Translations under genes and position numbers: made by a program
Notes under the pieces: model-generated
The model's input: the letters and a program-made list of their open reading frames with translations, nothing else
What the model was told of the DNA's origin: nothing
The model's database searches: none
Virus record (IMG/VR): IMGVR_UViG_3300040809_000464
Location: 24,676 to 88,675 of that record
Reading direction: 5' to 3' (one strand)
Origin: a virus
Length of the DNA: 64,000 nt
In this document: piece after piece, positions 60,035 through 64,000 of the stretch
Layout of the letters: each line of letters opens with the position of its first letter
Position numbering within the stretch: the first letter of the stretch is position 1

Positions 60035-60211
60035 ATGTTAATATTCTTTGCAATGCTAGTAGCCCTAGGAATCGTTGTAAGCTTCTTTATGTATACGTTC
60101 TGCCCTTTAGTAGTAAGACTGTTATGGCTAGCTATAGGGGGCGATCCTGAACGTTTTAAGCTACCAGTTAACACTAAACCAACAAGACAATCTGACAAAT
60201 TCTATCGTTAA
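60035..60211 (+). CDS. Small membrane protein (58 aa)
   Basis: Residues 1-36 are strongly hydrophobic (MLIFFAMLVALGIVVSFFMY), the rest polar and basic. Sits between small right-end genes. Function unknown. Confidence 0.45.
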   Translation: MLIFFAMLVALGIVVSFFMYTFCPLVVRLLWLAIGGDPERFKLPVNTKPTRQSDKFYR

Positions 60212-60229
60212 ACTATTGGACTGATTACA

Positions 60230-60703
60230 ATGTCATTACTTAAATTATTTAACCTGAACAAGCAAGCACTAGAACAAGAAAACCTTGAAAAGCTATCTGA
60301 TACTGAATTACATAAACAGTTAACAACTTATGAAGTATTCGCCGCAGAGTACCTTGATCAACTGTATTACAATCTCAAAGATAAGCATAAGATGGCATTT
60401 CCTGAAGACTTCACGCGGCTTACCGACCACATAGTAAACACAACCTATTTTAAGGTGTGCTATACAGCTAACGATATCTTTACCCGGTTGATCTTTGTCC
60501 GTGACTATCTAACAGCATTCAATACGATTAACGATGAATATAACCAGATAGATTATTTTATTAGTGCTTTACAAGATGAGTTAAATACTATAGCGAGTGG
60601 GGCTAATGGATTAATCTATAGAAGATATGTTGAAGTAGTACGATCTAGGCGGTATAAAAATAAATTAAAAATATCTAAAATAAAGTTTGACATTAGAAGA
60701 TAG
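60230..60703 (+). CDS. Hypothetical helical protein (157 aa)
   Basis: Helical, with NLEKLSDTELHKQLTTYEVF and a basic C-terminus (RSRRYKNKLKISKIKF). ATTACAATG start context, no Shine-Dalgarno. No family recognised. Confidence 0.5.
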   Translation: MSLLKLFNLNKQALEQENLEKLSDTELHKQLTTYEVFAAEYLDQLYYNLKDKHKMAFPEDFTRLTDHIVNTTYFKVCYTANDIFTRLIFVRDYLTAFNTINDEYNQIDYFISALQDELNTIASGANGLIYRRYVEVVRSRRYKNKLKISKIKFDIRR

Positions 60704-60769
60704 ATCTATAAACTTAAGCATATCAAGACAACGCAACGACAATTAACAATTAAATATATTGGTGACATT

Positions 60770-61207
60770 ATGAAACTTTCAGATATCCGCAAACTTAAAA
60801 ACTTTTGTAATGCTTTAGATAGCGATCCTTGTTACAGAACGGTATTAGATAACGTACTGGCAGAATATGACGACTTTGAAGTTGACAACGTTAGATTCAT
60901 CAAAGCTTCAGAGATTGACGACATACAAGTTAATGAACTTGAAAGTGACGCGTATTGTTTAGGCTGTTTTAGATCTGAATTCTTAGCACGTATCACTGGC
61001 TTAGATTCTTCTTTGATTGATATCATTCAAGAGTCAGAAGGCTTTGAAAAGTTAGGCGAATGGCTTATCAATGAAGGGCACACTAAACAGATTCAAGAGG
61101 AATATTCAAGCTCAGACGGATACGGGCACCACTTTAACAGCTATGACTTTTCAGAAGAAGAAATAACTATAGATGGTATCGATTATTATGTATTCGATAA
61201 TCACTAA
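60770..61207 (+). CDS. Hypothetical acidic protein (145 aa)
   Basis: Contains VRFIKASEIDDIQVNELES followed by DAYCLGCFRSEFLARITGL and a C-terminal DGYGHHFNSYDFSEEE. The D-x-Y-x-LGCF block looks conserved; I cannot name a family. Very acidic, so a DNA mimic is one possibility, purely inferred from charge. Confidence 0.5.
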   Translation: MKLSDIRKLKNFCNALDSDPCYRTVLDNVLAEYDDFEVDNVRFIKASEIDDIQVNELESDAYCLGCFRSEFLARITGLDSSLIDIIQESEGFEKLGEWLINEGHTKQIQEEYSSSDGYGHHFNSYDFSEEEITIDGIDYYVFDNH

Positions 61208-61296
61208 ATAGTATTTACATTTAAATAGCTCTTGCTAAGCTTCAGGGGCTATCAACACTTAAACAAGTAACAACCAACCCAACACAGGCTAATACA

Positions 61297-61566
61297 ATGA
61301 ACACTTACAGCATTAACACATTAAACACTTTCACAACTACTCAATTAAAAGATATGCTCGACACTAAAGCCATGCAAGCGATCTATCTCAATAAGGTGCT
61401 TAAGAAATACTCTAATAGCCATACAGCAAAGCGCCTTATCACAACACAACTAAACAATATCAAAGCTTTCATTAGTGCGGCTCAAGAGATGGTTTATCTT
61501 AAACAGGATAACATTAATAACGATAACCAATATAGTAATATTAAAAAGATATATAAACTTGTGTGA
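61297..61566 (+). CDS. Hypothetical helical protein (89 aa)
   Basis: Thr/Lys/Asn-rich helices (TTTQLKDMLDTKAMQAIYLN). TACAATG start context. The leader holds an ATAGCTC/GGGCTAT stem near 61222-61247. Function unknown. Confidence 0.45.
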   Translation: MNTYSINTLNTFTTTQLKDMLDTKAMQAIYLNKVLKKYSNSHTAKRLITTQLNNIKAFISAAQEMVYLKQDNINNDNQYSNIKKIYKLV

Positions 61567-61636
61567 TCAATAGTTGCAATCTAACAAATAATAACTAAAC
61601 TGTAGAATATTGGAAACATCAAACGAGCAGCTAACA

Positions 61637-61744
61637 ATGATCAAGCTTAAAAGAAAAAACTTTAAAGATTCTATGCTATACGGTTATATTTATTTTATTA
61701 GTCTTGTTAGTATGCCACTGGGTATGATGTTTATTTTACTTTGA
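61637..61744 (+). CDS. Small membrane peptide (35 aa)
   Basis: Basic N-terminus then one transmembrane helix (LYGYIYFISLVSMPLGMMFI). ACAATG context. Could be a type I toxin-like or other membrane peptide; unproven. Confidence 0.35.
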   Translation: MIKLKRKNFKDSMLYGYIYFISLVSMPLGMMFILL

Positions 61745-61773
61745 TTAATTTATTTAAAAAGGTGAATACAAAA

Positions 61774-61932
61774 ATGTATATTTATATAGTGTTAGATAAT
61801 TCTAAAAGTTGTTATGATGCCGCTGGGATCTATGTAGAGGTATTCGGAACGCTTATAGAGGCTAAAGAGTTTATTAATAAGTATGATAACTATGACAGAC
61901 AATACTTCGAAATAATCAAAGAAAGTATTTGA
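61774..61932 (+). CDS. Hypothetical protein (52 aa)
   Basis: ATG with AAAAAGG upstream. Opens MYIYIVLDNSKSCYDAAGIY and has an EAKEFINKYD helix: a small alpha/beta domain resembling short phage proteins that begin Y-x-V-x-x. Function unknown. Confidence 0.45.
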   Translation: MYIYIVLDNSKSCYDAAGIYVEVFGTLIEAKEFINKYDNYDRQYFEIIKESI

Positions 61933-61999
61933 CATTCTAAGTAATAACCCTTAAGCTCTACCATAACACTTAACAAACTAAACCAACAGGTATAACACA

Positions 62000-62435
62000 A
62001 TGGCTAAACAAGATTATATTAACGCTTTCAATTCTTTTAATGATGCTATCGATTTAAAAGTTAAACATACTGGTATTGTCGGCACTGTACACGTCACCAC
62101 CGCCTCAGAATACTTTGAAGTATGAACACGGGGCAGAAGAAGATTGGGCTAACTGGTTAGATTCTGAAGGCTTAGATCAAGATTGTTCCTTAGAAGACGC
62201 CTTAAACGATAACTTTCCAGAAGACACCTATTCAGTATCATTCGAGCTTACTTATGAGTCTAGCAACGATGCTGTACAAGATGAGAACGCTATCGAGGAA
62301 TTAAAAAGAATGCTTAAGGGGGTGCTTGCTAAGTTGGATAAATGTAGCCCCACAGATGAATATATTGCTGAGGCTGTTAAGGATCTAAATGGTAATACAG
62401 TTGGCGATCTATCTTTAAGTATTGAAGCTGAATAG
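62000..62435 (+). pseudogene. Gene with apparent +1 frameshift, acidic protein
   Basis: The frame from the ATG at 62000 (ACACAATG context) codes for MAKQDYINAFNSFNDAIDLK and runs to a TGA at 62123. The next frame then continues without a start as YEHGAEEDWANWLDSEGLD to the TAA at 62435. The two parts read as one acidic protein. Dropping one T of the TTT at 62115-62117 or a +1 slip at GTA-TGA would join them. It may be a decayed gene, a programmed frameshift or a sequence error. Confidence 0.5.
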
Positions 62436-62446
62436 GGGATCTGGTA

Positions 62447-62708
62447 ATGAATACATTAACTGTCGGTGAACTAATAGAACAACTACAACAATATGATCAA
62501 GATATGCTAGTTGTATCATGTAGGTTATTTATAAATAATAAACTATGGGGATCGCTCCAACACTATGCAAGCAATACCCACAACAGAATTAAACGAGGTG
62601 TATCTATCTAAAGCGACCTATTCAGAGTCAGGCTATAAAGTGGTTGAAGATGGGGATCAACAAGAGGATGATCAAATGGTGGTGGTGTTGAATTATGAAG
62701 ATCTTTAA
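62447..62708 (+). pseudogene. Gene with apparent +1 frameshift, small phage protein
   Basis: The first frame (MNTLTVGELIEQLQQYDQDM, LVVSC) has the opening of a common small phage protein and stops at 62611. The +1 frame continues NYGDRSNTMQAIPTTELNEV and VVVLNYEDL to 62708. Removing one A from the AAA near 62539 gives a continuous ORF. An ATG at 62565 could start the second part alone (47 aa). Confidence 0.5.
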
Positions 62709-62734
62709 GTAATAACCCTATAATATCCCCCTAT

Positions 62735-62757
62735 AAAGCCCTCTACGGGCTTTTCTT
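62735..62757 (+). terminator. Intrinsic terminator of the right-end genes
   Basis: Perfect 7-bp stem AAAGCCC/GGGCTTT with a TCTAC loop, followed by TCTT. Confidence 0.85.
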
Positions 62758-63149
62758 GTATCTACCAACACCAATACCTTACCAACCTATTAAAATAGCT
62801 TACAATTAAGCACAGGCTTATTAAGACTATATATTAATAATACCTATTAAGATCAACACTTTAAGCTATTACATACCTTAATAGGGGCAGCTTAGCTGCG
62901 GGTTTATTAAGCTAATTCTATTAAGATTGATCTATTAAGAAAGGGCTATTAAGACTGTACATCTTAAAGGGTTGGTATGTAGGGGGTAATTTGGTACTGT
63001 GTAGTACCATCTAAGGTAGTATGTTTAATAGTATAACTGTTTAGGTGGATCTTATTGGTATAGCTTTGTAGGGTGCATTATAGCGGGGATTTGTAGGTGG
63101 GACTTGGGGGGATGGTCTATCTGTGGGTGTTAGACCTAAAAAGATCCCC

Positions 63150-63264
63150 CTGTCAAGTACTTTTTAAGAATAATTATGCAGAAAAGTGAATAAATATGTA
63201 TATCCTTGACCAATACTATACAGGTCTAATCTATAACGGAACATTCTAAAGGGGTACTTGACAG
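63150..63264. promoter_or_regulatory. Divergent GTACTTGACAG inverted repeat
   Basis: GTACTTGACAG reads rightward at 63254 and leftward at 63160-63150. Both contain a perfect -35 box, but no good -10 lies at 17 bases on either side. The 93 bases between are A+T-rich. Confidence 0.4.
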
Positions 63265-63477
63265 ATACCTGATTATGTGATTCTGATTAGGGGGCTTATT
63301 AAGATGAGCTATTAGGGTTGGCATGATAGGTGCTATTGCAAGGATTAGACCAATAGAGGTAGGCGCTATATAAGAATAGTCTATTAGGTAGTAGCATAAC
63401 TACCATTGATTAAGCTTTACATATTAAGACTAATCTATTAAGATCTAGATACACCTTAAGAAATGAGAGTATATAAA

Positions 63478-63684
63478 ATGAATACAGCAAGAGAGTTAGA
63501 GCTATTGAATGGTAAGTTATCTATTGAGGCTTTAGAGGCTAAAGCTAAACAGTTAGCAATAAACACGTTGCACTATAACACTAGTAGCACATATGATTTT
63601 AAGGATGGCTCACTGGTAACGTTTATTACATTAAAGAGTTTTGATATAGGTAGGATTATGCAAGTACAAGATAACAGAGTTTAA
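63478..63684 (+). CDS. Hypothetical protein inside the octamer array (68 aa)
   Basis: Opens MNTARELELLNGKLSIEALE and ends IGRIMQVQDNRV; helical then strand-rich. The ATG follows GAGAG; another at 63463 adds five residues. The only credible gene after 62.7 kb. Confidence 0.45.
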   Translation: MNTARELELLNGKLSIEALEAKAKQLAINTLHYNTSSTYDFKDGSLVTFITLKSFDIGRIMQVQDNRV

Positions 63685-64000
63685 AAACTAAAAAGGAAAA
63701 TTAAGATCAAAGACTGGATTAAATAATAGATTATCGATTTCTAATAGAGGTAGTCTATTAAAGATAATCTATTAAGAATAACCTATTAAGCTACCATCTA
63801 TTAGGATCATAGATTAAGCTATATGTCAAATAAATATCAGTGATAACCTCTATTAATCTGAATGATACTATGGTTGGCACACTTATTGATCTAGCTATTA
63901 AGGTAGACCTATTAAGAATACCCTATTAATAGAACACTATTAAGATGAGTCTGTCAAAGGGTTATGATGATATCATAGTTATATAGTATATGAGAATGTT
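63685..64000. other. 316-base noncoding end of the window
   Basis: No gene seen. Contains five exact CTATTAAG octamers, a TGTCAA (leftward TTGACA) at about 63826 and another near 63953, and a short palindrome ATGATATCAT near the end. Confidence 0.5.

Larger units (their letters stand above)
62817..63944. repeat. Dispersed CTATTAAG octamer array, mostly noncoding
   Basis: CTATTAAG occurs exactly at 62844, 62918, 62932, 62946, 63435, 63769, 63783, 63895, 63909 and 63937, and inverted (CTTAATAG) at 62877. One-base variants lie at 62818, 62904 and 63296 (TTATTAAG), 63309, 63381 and 63798 (CTATTAGG), 63421 (ATATTAAG) and 63755 (CTATTAAA). Several neighbours are 14 bases apart. Apart from one 68-codon ORF the stretch from 62758 to the window end has no gene. 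It could be an origin, partition or regulator-binding region; the array probably continues past the window. Confidence 0.8.

Noticed and set aside
1-64000. Temperate lifestyle
   Set aside because: No integrase, excisionase or attachment site seen; the small XRE protein alone is not evidence for lysogeny. Genes outside the window could change this.

Overview
The window is 64 kb of an AT-rich tailed-phage genome. It is a contractile-tail (myovirus) phage of a low-G+C, probably gammaproteobacterial, host. The evidence for a myovirus is a full head-neck-tail-baseplate order with a sheath, a tube, a lambda-type frameshifted tail chaperone, a tape measure, hub, spike, gp25-like, baseplate J-like and wedge proteins, and three large tailspikes. 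The host is not identifiable from the sequence. Host-type sigma70 promoters (TTGACA - 17 - TATAAT) drive the early genes. No terminase, endolysin, integrase or T7-type RNA polymerase is visible, so those genes, if present, lie outside the window.

Layout. (1) 1-4.6 kb, + strand: portal (cut by the window edge), S49 protease with an in-frame nested scaffold start, decoration protein and lambda gpE-type capsid protein. (2) 4.6-14.4 kb, + strand: an unusual accessory block between capsid and neck genes, holding a Vsr-like nuclease with its own promoter, a beta-helix protein, a 22-residue-repeat fibre-like protein, many small virion-like proteins and three membrane proteins. (3) 14.3-33.2 kb, + strand: neck, sheath, tube, chaperones, tape measure, baseplate and tailspikes, ending in a strong bidirectional terminator. 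(4) 33.3-43.1 kb, - strand: T7-like replication module (SSB, RdgC-like protein, family A DNA polymerase, primase-helicase without a zinc domain), interrupted by HNH endonucleases and a 12 x 63-bp repeat gene. (5) 43.2-58.1 kb, + strand: many small early genes under host-like promoters, with an XRE regulator, a compact polymerase-like protein, a WGR-domain DNA ligase, two paralogous HNH-type endonucleases, a T4 DenV-like glycosylase and a metallophosphoesterase. (6) 58.1-64 kb: a different-looking right end whose small genes start without Shine-Dalgarno sequences, with two apparently frameshifted genes and a long noncoding stretch full of the octamer CTATTAAG.

The genes fit a lytic programme. 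Host polymerase reads the divergent early region around 43.1-43.25 kb, leftward into replication and rightward into host-takeover and repair genes; late genes then build the virion. The most interesting unexplained parts are: the polymerase-like gene at 45.7-47.0 kb, with a structured RNA and an RBS-sequestering hairpin in front of it; a two-copy RNA-like element at 44.1 and 52.2 kb whose closing stem shows a compensatory base pair; and the CTATTAAG array at the right end.
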